Positions 10,974 through 22,549 of a DNA stretch of 64,000 nt are shown piece after piece. Numbering within the stretch: position 1 is the first letter of the stretch; each line of letters starts with the position of its first letter. Position numbers and translations under genes: made by a program. A model generated the notes under the pieces. That model saw nothing but the letters and a program-made list of their open reading frames with translations, was not told the origin of the DNA and did not search any database. Origin of the DNA: Paraescarpia echinospica (lineage: Eukaryota; Annelida; Polychaeta; Sabellida; Siboglinidae); the NCBI GenBank assembly GCA_020002185.1, contig JAHLWY010000257.1:99876-163875 (forward strand), given 5' to 3'.

Positions 10974-11057
10974 CAACTTCCAAGGGGATGAACTCCACCA
11001 GACAAGTACCATCGTCTTCCTTGACGATTTTGTGATCAAGCTGACAGCCAGATGGCG
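10974..11057 (-). CDS. Filamin-type repeat exon (middle of repeat 1); most 5' exon recognised
   Basis: An 84-base exon after the acceptor TATTTGCAG with a GTAAGC donor. It encodes [20 protein letters not shown] followed by EFIPLEVG, the classic centre of a filamin repeat (PsG ... dGtc.v.f.P.e.G). Entry phase is 1, so at least one further upstream exon, carrying the first half of this repeat, must exist. None was recognised in 11060-14000, where the DNA is repetitive. Confidence 0.72.
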
Positions 11058-11059
11058 CT

Positions 11060-11640
11060 GCAAATACACATCACAGTTGTCATTTATTTACCAAGGGAGT
11101 GTAGCACCAGAAGCGTTTGAAATCATTACTTTTATATCAAAAGTAACTTTTAGCATTACACATATCACAAGATTAGGCTTATTTGTAGCATCTTCATTTT
11201 ATTTTAATTAATTTTCTGTTTTCACGACAATTATTCACCTTTAGTCTTGAATAAACATTTACTATTAATTTATTGGGACAATGTTGCCAAACCAAGCCAT
11301 TAATAAGAGTAATACAATAGTAACTTGTATTGTCCATCCTCGCAAACCAGGGTGGTGGTTCTCTTTATTAATCCTGCAGATATCTTACACAATGCACGGA
11401 TGTTCACTGAATAATTTCTACTTCGACGTATTTCACCCAATATACGCGTGTCTTTGCAGGTCGCGAATCTGTCCCCTGGAACCATGCAAACGCCCGCGCG
11501 GCCGTGCCCTATACGAAAGGGCAATACCAGGAAATCCCAAACATTATGAGTCAGACCAATGCGCGGTAGTTCACTTTCTACACATTACTGTTAGTCCAGC
11601 GGATATGTGCAGAAAAATAACGGAATTGTGCACCTTTTGA
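11060..11640. other. Non-coding stretch upstream of the first recognised filamin exon
   Basis: Expected to be intron of the filamin-HECT gene. There is a pyrimidine tract with TTTGCAG on the plus strand near 11453-11459, but the frame after it matches nothing recognisable. No exon is called. Confidence 0.35.
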
Positions 11641-12880
11641 TAAAAGCAAGACACTTTGCTCTTTTCTATACAAGAAGGGAACCATTTTAAAGTTTGGAGT
11701 CATTCCAGGTTTTGCTTCGCTCAGAAATGGCGGCCATCTAAACAAATTGCCAAATTAACTTTCCCCATATCTTAATAACTGTGTTAGAGCAATAGCATTT
11801 GTATCTAGATGTAGGTCTTAGAGATAAAAGATTTCATATCTGTTACTTTTGGGCTTCTCCGACATTCACATCCGCCATATGTAAAGATGGGGGTCGTCAA
11901 TATAAATGTAACGATATCTTAATAAATACGTTACGTAGAACCGTATAGTTTACGTTTTTTAATATCTCGGAGGATTGGGATTTCAACAAGAATGACGTTT
12001 TACCTTCGTCAACATGCCTATATCCGCCATTTTTAAAGATGAAGCCTTCAAAGAATATTATTCCCATATCTCAAGAACTACAGAACATAGAGCAAGAAAG
12101 TTGATGTCAAAATGTATGTTTTTAGATGCGATGATTTAAAATATATTACTTCTGAACTTCATTGACTTTATAATAGATCCGCCATTTTTAAATATCCGCC
12201 AATTTGAAAGATGGCGGCAGACAAAGTTATTCCCGTATAGTCCAGCAGATAGGTGAATAGATTATGTATGAAAGCACTTATAAAAGCAAGACACTTTTCT
12301 CATCTCTCATCTATTCTATACACTAATTGAAACATTATAAAGATTGGAGGCATTCCAGATTTTGCTGCATTCAGAAATGGCGGCCATTTAAAATAATGGC
12401 GGCCATTTTAAAAGATGGCCGCCAAATTCAATTTTCTCATATCTTAATTACTGCGTCATATAGAGAAATAATGTTTGTATCTAGATGTATGTTTTAGGGG
12501 TCGAATAATTCAGATTTGTTACTATTGGACTTTTCCGACATTCACATTCGTCATTTTAAAATATGGCGGTCGTCAATATAAAATGTAAAGATATCTTAAT
12601 AAATACATTACGTAGAAACGTATAGTTTACGTTTTTGAATAACTTCCCATATCTCAAGGACTACACAACATAGAGCCACAAAGTTAATGTCAAAACGTCT
12701 GTTTTTTAGATGCCATGATTTCACATACTTGACTTTTGACCTTCATTGGCTTTAAATATACCTGCCATTTTGAAATATCCGCCATTTTGAAATATGGCGG
12801 CAGACAAAGTCTGCTATTCCCGTTTCTTAATATTTACGTATCATTGAACCTTGAAGTTGGTGTCAAAACATGTTTTGGGA
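11641..12880. repeat. Two tandem copies of a 640-bp repeat rich in ATGGCGGC motifs
   Basis: The phrase TAAAAGCAAGACACTTT begins copies at 11641 and 12281. Matching order continues: CATTCCAG, TTTTGC, CAGAAATGGCGGCCAT, ACATTCACAT/ACATTCACATT, ATATCTTAATAAATAC and TTACGTAGAA. The upstream flank (GTCCAGCGGATATG near 11593, GTCCAGCAGATAGG near 12240) is repeated too. Several AAATGGCGGC/AAGATGGCGGC words match the YY1 binding consensus. Non-coding. Confidence 0.75.
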
Positions 12881-12970
12881 TGCGACGATGTTAAGGGTGT
12901 TACTTAGATATTCTCTAAAACGGGCAATGTCACTTCAAACGTTAGAACATGATACCTGCATCTTCTAAAT

Positions 12971-13470
12971 CTACAGCAACGATTTCATTTCACACATCTC
13001 ACTGACATCCGCCGCATTGGCACAGCATTGTGCAGCACAGGTTGGCTTTGAAACACCGATATTTTCCTCTGCAGCTTTCGTGCAGCCACAGTTGATGATC
13101 GCACGGCAAGCCGTGCCTGCAGATGGCAGTGTCATCAACTGCACTTCCCATTCAGACACGTTCTCCTTTCGAGTACAGCCGGAGTCTACTGGACTGGGCA
13201 CGTGTGGTGCTTTCAGCAGGACCTGGCCCCAGACGTGGCAAGCCTCGTAGCCCATTCACAACAGGTGTTGCTTGAGGGTATCCTGTGTTGATGGAATCGT
13301 TTCGATGTCCCTTCCTTTCAGTGTGAAGTGGATCTGTCTGGTCCGGTTCACGTGGACCTCAGACCTATCCGGTCGTACAGTACAATAACGTACCTCTCGA
13401 TGGACTGTCTGCACGAGCACAAAGCGCATGCGCTACACCACTGAAAGCATTCCATGATGCCCAAGCGTGC
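12971..13470 (-). pseudogene. C-terminal fragment of a CXC-tailed 'GCD' family protein (transposon-like)
   Basis: Minus-strand reading, broken by an in-frame TGA near 13257 and frame changes upstream. Recognisable pieces, from N to C: ERYVIVLYDR, FTLKGRDIETIPSTQDTLKQ, VWGQVLLKAPHVPSPVDSG, then a Cys-rich end with ACRAIINCGC and CAAQCCANA. These match, in order, the C-terminal part of a large unnamed metazoan family that carries an AFTGCDxxSAF motif and ends in a tesmin/TSO1-like CXC Cys cluster. The family spreads like a transposon, but its mechanism is unknown to me. The second fragment at 18731-20191 carries other parts of the same protein type. Confidence 0.55.
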
Positions 13471-13919
13471 GTTTGCTTCTTTCAACGAAACACGACGTTG
13501 TATCACACCCGGTCAGCGCATGGAAGACAGGCAGTGCCTTGCACTTGTCAAGACCAAACTCGTGTGCACTTGCAGTTGCATCGACGTATCGGAATGATTT
13601 CCCTGTGCCGATCGCTACCGCAAGACTTTCACAGCCAAGTAAGTGTGTGCAGTCACGTCCTGTGTACTATATATATAGATGTGTGCTGTTTCCCAAATCT
13701 GTTTGTCATCCAATTTTGTGACACCTTGAGTTTTTCTCTTCCATTTGCCTGCTCGAGAGTATGTTGAACAGACAGCTACAGTTGTTAGGAAACCTGCTGG
13801 CCTGTTATAATTCAGTATAATCACTTTTAGTTTGAGAAAAAGTGACACAATCCTAAGGTGCCACTGGATTTGATTACTTTGAGGGGACTCCGGTATGCTA
13901 CCTGTACCCAATCAAATTA

Positions 13920-14120
13920 AGAACATACATGTGGTTGATTCCACGTCAGTGATCCCGATTCCAATTCCAACAATTTAAAAAAAAAATTTGATTCCACCTC
14001 CACTATGGTGATTCCTATTCCAACTCCCGGATAATTTGTTTCACTCCGATTCCACCGATACCATGGTGATTCCGATTCAACATACTGTCCGGGCCCGGGT
14101 CTGCTGAAGACGACTTGATC
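13920..14120. repeat. Degenerate GATTCCAC-type simple repeat
   Basis: Multiple variants of GATTCCA/ATTCCAATTCC and TCCACC..ATGGTGATTCC alternate with a poly-A run at about 13976-13987. Low-complexity tandem repeat without coding meaning. Confidence 0.6.
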
Positions 14121-14159
14121 CAATGAAGAAGTACATGTTATAGGTACATGTTATAATAA

Positions 14160-14742
14160 TATTGCCGGCTTGGCAATCTACCTCAGCAACAAATACAATT
14201 ACAAATCTGTAAATATCCGTGCAGATACAGACACTTGGGAATGTCAATTTATTGAAATAACATATTGTGCCATGAAGAAAAAAATAATTATTGGAAATAT
14301 ATATAGACCATCTAGAGATATTATCGAAAACTACCGTATATTTACAAAATAATTTGCATCAAATTTAATTGATTTACACAAATCTAAAAGTGAAATAATA
14401 ATTGCAGGAGATTACAATATTGACTTGCTTAAAATTAACGAAAAACTCATAATATGTGACTATTTTGACACAATCGTTTCACATAGTTTCTTCTCTAAAA
14501 TTACTATGCCAACACGACTTTCAGAATATCATGGAACATTCATTGATAATTTCTTATGCAATTTGTCAAAAGGATTCTTCAAATCCTCAGCTGGTATTTT
14601 AGTGAGCAATATTTCTGATCATTTTCCGTACTTTCTAAGTCTGGATTATGTTGAAACCACTAGTGCAATACCAAGGTTTATACGAATAAAACAACAAAGT
14701 CCTGACTCGCTCAATAAATTAAAAATTGAAATAATAAACTGA
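14160..14742 (+). pseudogene. Retrotransposon endonuclease domain, 5' truncated
   Basis: Fragments in two frames contain the AP-endonuclease signatures GNIYRPS, AGDYNIDLL and, near the end, SNISDHFPYF, the SDHxP active-site block, with Asp/His in place. A stop at about 14350 splits it. Such endonucleases nick target DNA to prime reverse transcription. The N-terminal catalytic residues lie beyond the truncated end. Confidence 0.7.
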
Positions 14743-15158
14743 AATATTTATAATAAACTTAATACAGATATTCATGCGGATCCGAATGAAAACTACAATA
14801 TCCTCGATGAAATTGTTACTGCAGCTATGGATAAATTTATACCTATTAAAGTAATTAAATTTAACAAGTATAAACATAAGAAAACTCTTTGGATTACCAA
14901 TGGCATTATTGTGTCGATAAAATTTAGAAACAAATTGTATTCGAGAATGAAAACGACTCAAGTAAATACAGAGCATTATCATGAACTTAAAACTGACTTA
15001 CATACTTATAATAACATTCTTAAGAGTAATATTAGATTAGCTAAGCAAATGCATTACAAATCCAGTTTTGAAAAAAACATAAGCATGATGTTAAAAAGAC
15101 GTGGTATTTAATTAAAGAAATTATTCAGAAAAGTCAAAAGAAAGAACAATTTCCAGAT

Positions 15159-16707
15159 TTGTTCAAAGTCGATGGGGAAATGATTAGTGACAAATGCATT
15201 ATTGCAAACAAATTTAACACGTTTTTTACTAATGCTGGTCCTACTCTAGCCTCTAAAACAACTACTAGTGGAGGTAAATCATACAAAGATTACCTGAAAA
15301 ACCCGATATTGCACACCTTCAGATTTAATCCGATTAACATGGAAACTACTGTTAATACAATTGATCGGTTACCTCCAAAATCAAGTTGTGGAAAAGACGG
15401 TATTTCAACACAATTACTAAAATTGATAAAAAGTGATATCAGCAAAGCAGTCACTCTAATTATTAGTCAATAAATAATAACAGGTATTTTTCCAGACAAA
15501 TAAAAAATTGCAAAAGTCATACCCCTTTTCAAAAGAGGTGATGTTTCTGATTTTAACAATTTTCGTCCTATTTCTATCCTGCCAGTGATTTCAATTTTTT
15601 TTAAAGGGTTGTGTTTGATCAAATCCACGATTACTTCCATTCTAAAGCGTTATACTACAATAGCCAATATGGGTTTAGAAAGAAACAATCTACTGAGCTT
15701 TGCTACACTCGAAATCATAGACAGAATTATACAAGAACTTGATAAATCGGTTACTCCAATAAATATATACCTTGATTTAACAAAAGCATTTGACACAATT
15801 GCTCACAATATATTGGTACATAAGTTAAATTACTATGGATTAAATGACAAGGCTCTGGACCTTTGTAAGAGTTATTTACAAAATCGTAAGCAGTATGTAG
15901 AAATTGAAAATGTTAAGTTTAAGGAAATAGTCATCAACACTGGTGTCCCACAAGGTTCAATTTTAGGGCCGCTCTTATTTATTATATATATAAATGATAT
16001 AGCACTTTCTAGTGATCTTTTCTAATTCATAACATGTTATGAATTAGAAAAGATCACTAGAAAGTGCTATATCATGACGACACCACCCTTACTAGTACAC
16101 TAAAAACGTTTAATGATTCAGAAGGCCAAATGCAAAGTGAACATATTAACAAAGAACTAACAAAGATTAGTAATTGGTTAAAAGCTAATAAATTGTCACT
16201 AAATGCCAACAAAAATAAATTCATGAATTTTCATGTGCCTCAAAAGAAAAGAAAATACCCTGTGTTACAAATAGATGGGGCACACATTGAATATGTAAAT
16301 TATTTCAATTTTTTAGGCATCACATAAATAACCATTTAAACTGGCAGAGTCATACAAACAAAATAGCAAATAAAATATATAAAACAATACTAAATAAACT
16401 TAAACATGTTTTACCACCTAGTACATTATATATTATGTACAATGCTCTTATTCTCCCTCATATTAATTATGGCTTACTTTTATGGGGTCATCAGGCACAT
16501 CGAATTTTCAAATTACAGAAAAAAGCAATACGAATAATATCCTTAAGTAAATATAATGCTCACACAAGTCCTATTTTTAAAAGACTTCAGTTGCTAAAGT
16601 TGGATGACATTTATAAAATTCAAGAATTAACATTTTACTATAAATTAATTAACAATATTTTACCCTACTACTTCAAATTTTTTTTGGCCAAACACACACA
16701 TCTATAA
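15159..16707 (+). pseudogene. Retrotransposon reverse transcriptase, frameshifted
   Basis: Recognisable RT blocks in order: FNTFFTNAGPTLASK near the N-terminus, FRPISILPVIS, YLDLTKAFDTIAHNILVHKL, GVPQGSILGPLLFIIYINDI, then a catalytic block that reads YHDDTTL instead of the family's usual YADD-type motif, and NWLKANKLSLNANK. A C-terminal part at 16435-16707 (NALILPHINYGLLLWGHQ) follows. A perfect 82-bp palindrome sits between the GVPQG and YHDD blocks and replaces normal coding sequence. Stops at 15471 and 16023 and several shifts make it inactive. Confidence 0.75.
15994..16075. repeat. Perfect 82-bp palindrome in the RT region
   Basis: Positions 15994-16034 are the exact reverse complement of 16035-16075, with no spacer (centre AACA|TGTT). 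The left arm is normal RT coding sequence (the end of the GVPQG block). The right arm is its inverted copy and brings the stop at 16023 into play. Confidence 0.95.
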
Positions 16708-17477
16708 TATTCATCAGCACTGCACACGTGAAAGAAATAATCTGTATATGTCCAGATTCAAACATGAATTTGGCCAAAAATGCATTAGACACAACATAGT
16801 TGAGACAGTTAACAATACACCAAGTATTATCATTAATAAAATTTACCCCCACAGTCTGTATGGTTTTTCAACATACACAACAAACTTTTTTATTTTAAAT
16901 TATGAATCCTGTTGTCGTATTCATAATTGCTTTATTTGTAATTCGTAATACGTATTGAAATGTATACCTAAGTATCCATATGTACGTCAATTATTTTGTA
17001 CAAGAGTACATTTAATCAGTCCTTGTATTATGTATTTATGTTGATACACTGAGTAATTATCAACTGTAAAACAAGGCATATGCTATTCTGATTTGTGACA
17101 TGTAAATTTTGATGTTGATTATATTGATGGGGTGGCTCCTGTGCTAGAGATATTGTATGTCTTAATGGGAGTCTCCCGACCTTATCTAGTACTCATGTTA
17201 TTCATTGTGTATATATCGTATTTATAGGTCAAATAAACTGATTCTGAGTGCTGAGTATTTGATGGAATTATATATAATTATATATTGTTCATAATATTGA
17301 TTTGAATTTTTTTGTAGACATTGAAGAAATGTAACGGAAAACAGTTTCTGTATCAACTGAAACACAGATTTGATTGATATTTAAAGTTGTGAAACTCTAC
17401 TGGACCCATCTTAATTGGAGTCACTATCCTTTGTGGTTTCATGTTCATAATGATTAGCCATATATAATGCACGTTCG

Positions 17478-17519
17478 CACACACGCACACACCCACATAA
17501 ACACACACAAACACACACA

Positions 17520-17566
<47 letters not shown>

Positions 17567-17580
17567 AAACACAAACACAC
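17478..17580. repeat. (CA)n microsatellite
   Basis: Nearly pure CA repeat with a few ACAT and AAAC interruptions, about 110 bp upstream of the HECT pseudogene exon. Confidence 0.92.
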
Positions 17581-17693
17581 AGTGATTTTTTATGTTTTGG
17601 TTAAGAAAACTCCTTTTCTTTTACAAATGTATAGCTGATTTGGCTTGAATAATTCACACATGTTTAATGTGCTGCATTATTTCTTACTTCTAG

Positions 17694-18716
17694 ACCTTGA
17701 GGCTCTACACGATTGCCTCAGCGGTGGTGTACAGAAGGTCTACATAGTGCGCCTGGACCTGGTCGCTGACATGTTTGAACTTTACAAAGACGCGGACGTA
17801 GCGGATACAATATTGTCCGTTAAGTTTCTTGGTGAACCCGGTGTAGACGTCGACGGTCTGACACGGCAATGGTTTACTAGTTTCTGGAGACAAGTAGCAG
17901 AGGATCTGTTTCGAGGGGAGGACTGTTTGGTGCCTGACCTGGCGCTGTTCAGGGTCAGGGAGGAACCCTGGAAGTTTGAGTGTCTTGGACATATTCTTTC
18001 CCACACCGTAGCTTTGACTGGTACAATCCCATCGACCTTTGCCAAGTCAACCCTCGTCAAATTCACCACTAATGCTGAGGTTGATGACGAATGTCTTCTC
18101 GAGGATTTTCTCTTGTTTGTGACGACTCGAGAGAAGACCTTGTTAACCAAGGCTATGTCTGACTTCAGCAGTTTGACTGAGGCGGAATCTGACAGGGTGC
18201 ACAACTACTTCACGGCTCATAGTTTCAACAACATACCCAAGATATCCGAAATCAAGGAGCAGATCCTGACTATAGCATACCAGGACTTAGTAGAGAAACC
18301 TGGATCGCTGATAGCTAAGATGCGTCAGGGTATACCTAAGAGTCACAAGGTGGCGTTCTGGCAGCGACAGCCTCCTGATGACATCACACATATCCTGCTC
18401 AGCGGCCATCGCCAGAGAAAGTGGCAGGTGTGATCGTATCTTCTAAAGACGACATGACAAATGACGAAGACAAGACACTCTACTTCTTGACGGAGTTCGT
18501 GGCCAGTGTCAACTTTGACACCTTGACTGACTTTCTTACCTTAGTTACTGGATCTGTCCACCAGCCTGACAAGATCAATGTGATGTTCACGACATTCACT
18601 GGCTTGGATCGAAGGCCTATAAGTCACACGTGTTTCAATCATCAAGCTACAACAGCATCAAGGAATTGAAGATGGAGTTCTTGTCTGTGTTAGCGTTTCA
18701 TGAAGCCTTCCAGTAG
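17694..18716 (+). pseudogene. HECT-domain pseudogene, paralogue of the exon at 5761-6812
   Basis: The exon follows an acceptor (TTACTTCTAG, 17684-17693) in the same phase and place as the intact copy. It stays open for 246 codons, with GEPGVDVDGLTRQWFTSFW and RSEIKEQ-like blocks conserved. Near 18390 four bases (CAGA in the intact copy) are missing, shifting the frame. The second half is open at 18421-18669 and keeps the active-site context HTCFNHQ. A further net loss of 13 bases just after the Cys destroys the C-terminal helix. No filamin exons were recognised upstream; a retrotransposon lies there. Because intron sequence and acceptor are kept, this arose by DNA duplication, not retroposition. 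Confidence 0.82.
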
Positions 18717-18730
18717 ACCACTGATACATA

Positions 18731-20191
18731 TCTTCGACTGACTATCCAGGATGGATTTGCTGAAGCACCTGATCTTAAATGGCCACCAACTCCCCGTGAT
18801 TTTTTTAGAATTGACACTATCGTATCAGACACACTCCAGAAATTGTTATGTCATAACTGTGATGGCAACTCCCACATCATCCCGCACACAGATACTTTTT
18901 CTGTAAATTGGTCAGGACATCTGCCGGGCAACAACCAATGGATCGTGGAAGCTGTCAAAACTCATCTTCATGAGCATGCATCATATGTTCAGAAGTGAAC
19001 AACTCGTAGCTCTTCTGAATAGAATGGGACACTGTGAAAGCTACTCCTTTTTATTACAGCTGGAGACAGCGCTAGCTGAAGCTGTTATGCAGTCGTCCAC
19101 TCTTCTCTCCAACCAGATTGCCAGGTCACCACCAGGACCAACGGTATTGCATTCAGAATTTGATAATTTCGAACAGCTTCCGAATGATCTCACAGAAAAA
19201 GGATAGGATCAGTTCACACAGGTCATGGCATCATGTTACAGGAAGTTGGCAGTGATATTAATTCTGCGGAATCTGATGACTGTCCTGAGATACCATCTCA
19301 AACAAGGAAAAAGGAGAGGTCGCTGAACCTGAAGGAGTTAGCCACACTGGAGTGAAGTTGCTTCTGAAAGGAGAGGCAACCAAGAGGCCAAATGATTGGA
19401 AATCATTATGTTCAAATGGTGAAAACAAGTGTCAGTTCATCAAATTGCTTCTGAACTGACTCAAGAGTTATTCTCGATGTTAACTACGCGAGGAGTAGGA
19501 ATTACCGATTCGTTCGTGTGAAGAGCCCAGATTCAGACATCTTATTCGTTCTTCTGTACTATGCTGCATCAATTAGAGACATCACCATCTTGTTTGAGAC
19601 TGGTGTAGGAAATAAGCAAAGATTGATTGATGTCAGCAAACTAGCAGTTAATCACGGCCAAGACAAATGAACGGTTCCGATGGTTCTGTTTGCTTTCAGT
19701 GGATGTGACAGCACTAGTGCTTTCAGAGGGATTCCTAAATATATTCATATACTCAAGAAGCTGGCAGATACATGGGACGTACCTGAAGAAATGATTGATG
19801 AGCTGGACAGCTTCACTTGTGCTGTGTATGGTAGAGCATCAAAAGTGTCAAGGATAACCGTGTTATTCATTCAGGTAATATTGACATGGCCAATCTACCA
19901 CCATGCAAGCGCAATCTCACCCAGCATGTCAGAAGAGTCAACTATCAAGTTGGCAAATGGAAGAGAGCACATATTCCTGAGCCGGACATCCCCAAGTTGA
20001 GCAGAAACCAAAGCTGGAACATCAGTAATGGAAGCATTGAACCACTCTGGTATGATGGAGATGTGGTGCCACGTGAACTGGCTGACATAGATCAGGTAGA
20101 CCCCGACCATGCTGATATTGATGACGAGTCTGACATGGACATGTCTTATGGGATGGAACTATATGCTGACAGTGACAGTGATTATGATTGA
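18731..20191 (+). pseudogene. Decayed copy of the CXC-tail 'GCD' family protein
   Basis: Pieces in several frames match one large unnamed metazoan family, in order: RSEQLVALLNRMGHCESYSF, FDNFEQLPNDLTEKG, DWKSLCSN with KCQFIKLLL, RVKSPDSDILFVLLYYAASI, ILFETGVGNKQRLIDVSKLA, MVLFAFSGCDSTSAFRGIPK, LDSFTCAVYGRA, then in a shifted frame LPPCKRNLTQHVRRVNYQ and GSIEPLWYDGD. The SPDSD and SGCDS blocks carry conserved acidic residues that could belong to an RNase-H-like nuclease, an inference only. The acidic end (ADIDDESDMDMSYGM) is followed by a stop at 20189-20191. Stops at about 19205 and 19670 and frame shifts show decay. It follows the HECT pseudogene directly, on the same strand. Confidence 0.6.
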
Positions 20192-20199
20192 ACATCAAA

Positions 20200-21174
20200 A
20201 TGTGACTAATATAAATGGTTAAGTAGCTATCAATGTTTGGCAAGTGTCCGTACATCAACCTAGATATTGTATGTCATTGCATACAAATAAGATGTGAATA
20301 ACTTTATGGCATCTAACTACATTTTGTTTTATCAGTGTCTAGCATCTAAGTGAATGTCAAACATACGTAATTCGCTTTAAACTGAATTATCATATTGTGA
20401 GATACTGGCTTTCGATTTGTCTGTACTGTTGACATTTGTCACATCTTAATTCACGAGTTTTTGATACCATATTAAGCTAATATACATGTATATTATATGA
20501 AATGTGTAGTGCTTTGTTTTATGCATCTGAAATTAATCTGGCGTAAATGTACACCTGAAAACACACACGTAATCTAGACAGGTTTGATATGTTGCCAGTC
20601 ATGACTATCCATGGTTATATTTGCGTTACGACTCTTGATTCGCGACACTACGGTTATCATTGAAGCATCATACCTAGTTCATTTGTAATGACATAAAGAC
20701 AATTCTGGTATCAAAAGAAAGGTATGATGCTGCAGAGTGTTACGCATTATTATGTTGATCTTAAAGAGGCCATGGGATTAAGGGAAATTGATATATTTGA
20801 CAAAAATAATGATGTCATCCATGCGGGCACGAGTGAGAATAGGGTATACTTATTCTATGCTAATTAGGGCACATGCCATAATAGTAAATATATATTGAAT
20901 TACATTATTATGATCAGCAGATGACAACCTTCAATTTGAAATATCATAAGTACATATTGAGATTCATATGACCATAAAATGACGATTATGGTATGGGTGA
21001 TTAAATACCACGCGACATTGACGACAAATACGATTGTTGAGGGTATAATCGAAGATAGGTTAGTGAGACCCAACTTTTTTACTGTTAAAACTTGAAATCA
21101 TTTTCAAGGATCCCCGAAGCTTCAAGTTGTGGGGGATGCACTAGGGGCATATCTGGTCCATGGCCTATTAATTA
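20200..21174. other. Non-coding stretch
   Basis: AT-rich, with no credible frame and no repeat I recognise. Confidence 0.4.
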
Positions 21175-22275
21175 TTACAATAGAGATCACTGTCAACATG
21201 CTTCGTGGCTATTACACTTCTATAATGTGCTATATAACCAGTGAGGGCATAATCACCAAACTTCAACTGTAGGTCTACGTATTAAAAACGTACAATTATT
21301 GTATATATAATAATGGTCTTTAATACGAAATTTCGCTAAATCTCTTGTAGGTCTATTTAAATTTTTGTAGATCGCGATTTTGCAATGGGAAACATGGAAC
21401 GTCCCACTCCCCGCACCAAAGGTAAATTCCAGGAAATACCAATATATTTACTAATACGCTACAGTAAGTGTATCACCTTTCGTCCGCTGAGGTTCACTCG
21501 TCTCTTTGTATGTTCATTTGCTTATGTGAACTTTTGCGTGGGTTCTGGTTTACCAACTGGCGATGTAGGGGCTTATTTTAAGAAACCACAAAGGTAGTTA
21601 TTTCGAAGTTACATATTTGTTACGCTACCTCTTCTCTAAGTGTGTGTCTAACATGCGAACTTGGCCCTCCAAGCTGCACGGTCGTTTGTAGCAGTTCTGT
21701 TGCGCTCCTTCCACACCGTGTTGATGTCTGATGTCTATTCTCTGACGTCCTCTGGATCTTTTTCCTTCAATATTTTACGTTGTTTCTGTATTTTCTAACG
21801 CCCTCTTTCTCATTATATGGCGTGTATACAACTTGCTTGTTGTGTTCTAATTTTTATATTGATCTTTCATTTTTATATCGCTGTCCTAGGGATGATTTCC
21901 AGGGGCGGATCCAGAGAGGGTAGTACAGTGGCACAAAAACCTCCAGTGGCGCCCGACGCAAATTCATATTCGGTGGTCTGAGGGGGACCTTCAGCATGAC
22001 TCCGCTCTTGTGCTGTCAGATCATTCATCACATTCTGAAGAAGGGGGGAGATAAATTTTTCGCCACGTCACCGTAACTTCAGCTTCTTGTAACGGAAAAG
22101 TGCACATTCCAAAGGTCTAGGAGGTACGGTGACGGGGGCCCATTCAAAAAGGCCGGTCACGTGCCCCCAGCCAACTGGATCCAGCTATGATTTCATTGCT
22201 CTTATTTTCAGTCCAAGGCACTCTTAACATTCTTCCGGTTATGTTGGAACGAGCGCCATTGGTAGATTTATTTAC
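21175..22275. repeat. Composite repeat block, part A copy 1
   Basis: Collinear with 54056-55100 over about 1 kb. Shared phrases include ATGCTTCGTGGC, CTTCAACTGTAGGTCTACGT, GGGAAACATGGA, CAACTGGC.ATGTAGGGGC, ACACC.TGTTGATGTCTGAT and TCCAAGGCACTCTTA. Copies differ by substitutions and indels. No coding frame is conserved between them. It begins a larger duplicated block (parts A to E). Confidence 0.8.
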
Positions 22276-22289
22276 ATGAGTTTTGACTC

Positions 22290-22549
22290 AATTATGTAAG
22301 GTGTACTACTTCAAATAAGGTATAGTATCAACAAATTACACGTATAGTAACGTAACAACAAGTTGAAAGTCAACTAAATCGAACAACATTCACGCTATAC
22401 CCTGGCATGGTGGCGCCGCCTGTTGATGTGGTTATTTACCAGGAAAGAGGAAGTATATCGGGGATTTCCTAGATATAACATTCACAACAACGAACAAACC
22501 CAGCAACACGCATAAATATAGACGTGACACTGGTAAAGGCAGAAAAGGT
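22290..22549. repeat. Composite repeat block, part B copy 1
   Basis: Matches 56580-56800: shared AAGTCAAC.AAATCGAACAAC, TGGTGGCGCCGCCTGTTG, GTGGTTATTTAC and CTAGATATAACATTCA phrases. In this copy part B follows part A directly; in the other copy about 1.4 kb separates them. Confidence 0.8.

Larger units (their letters stand above)
14160..17245 (+). mobile_element. Non-LTR retrotransposon copy, endonuclease plus reverse transcriptase, inactive
   Basis: A 3-kb AT-rich insertion holding, in order, part of an AP-type endonuclease and a reverse transcriptase with its C-terminal region, split into at least eight frames by frameshifts and stops. The 5' part of the endonuclease is missing, as in 5'-truncated LINEs. 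The body ends near 17240 shortly after TCAAATAAACTG, which contains an AATAAA. The motif set is that of the CR1/Jockey group; the clade is not certain. Confidence 0.82.

Noticed and set aside
10590..11069. Open frames rich in Cys/Val or His/Thr
   Set aside because: Produced by the CA microsatellite; the real coding in this area is the 84-base filamin exon in another frame.
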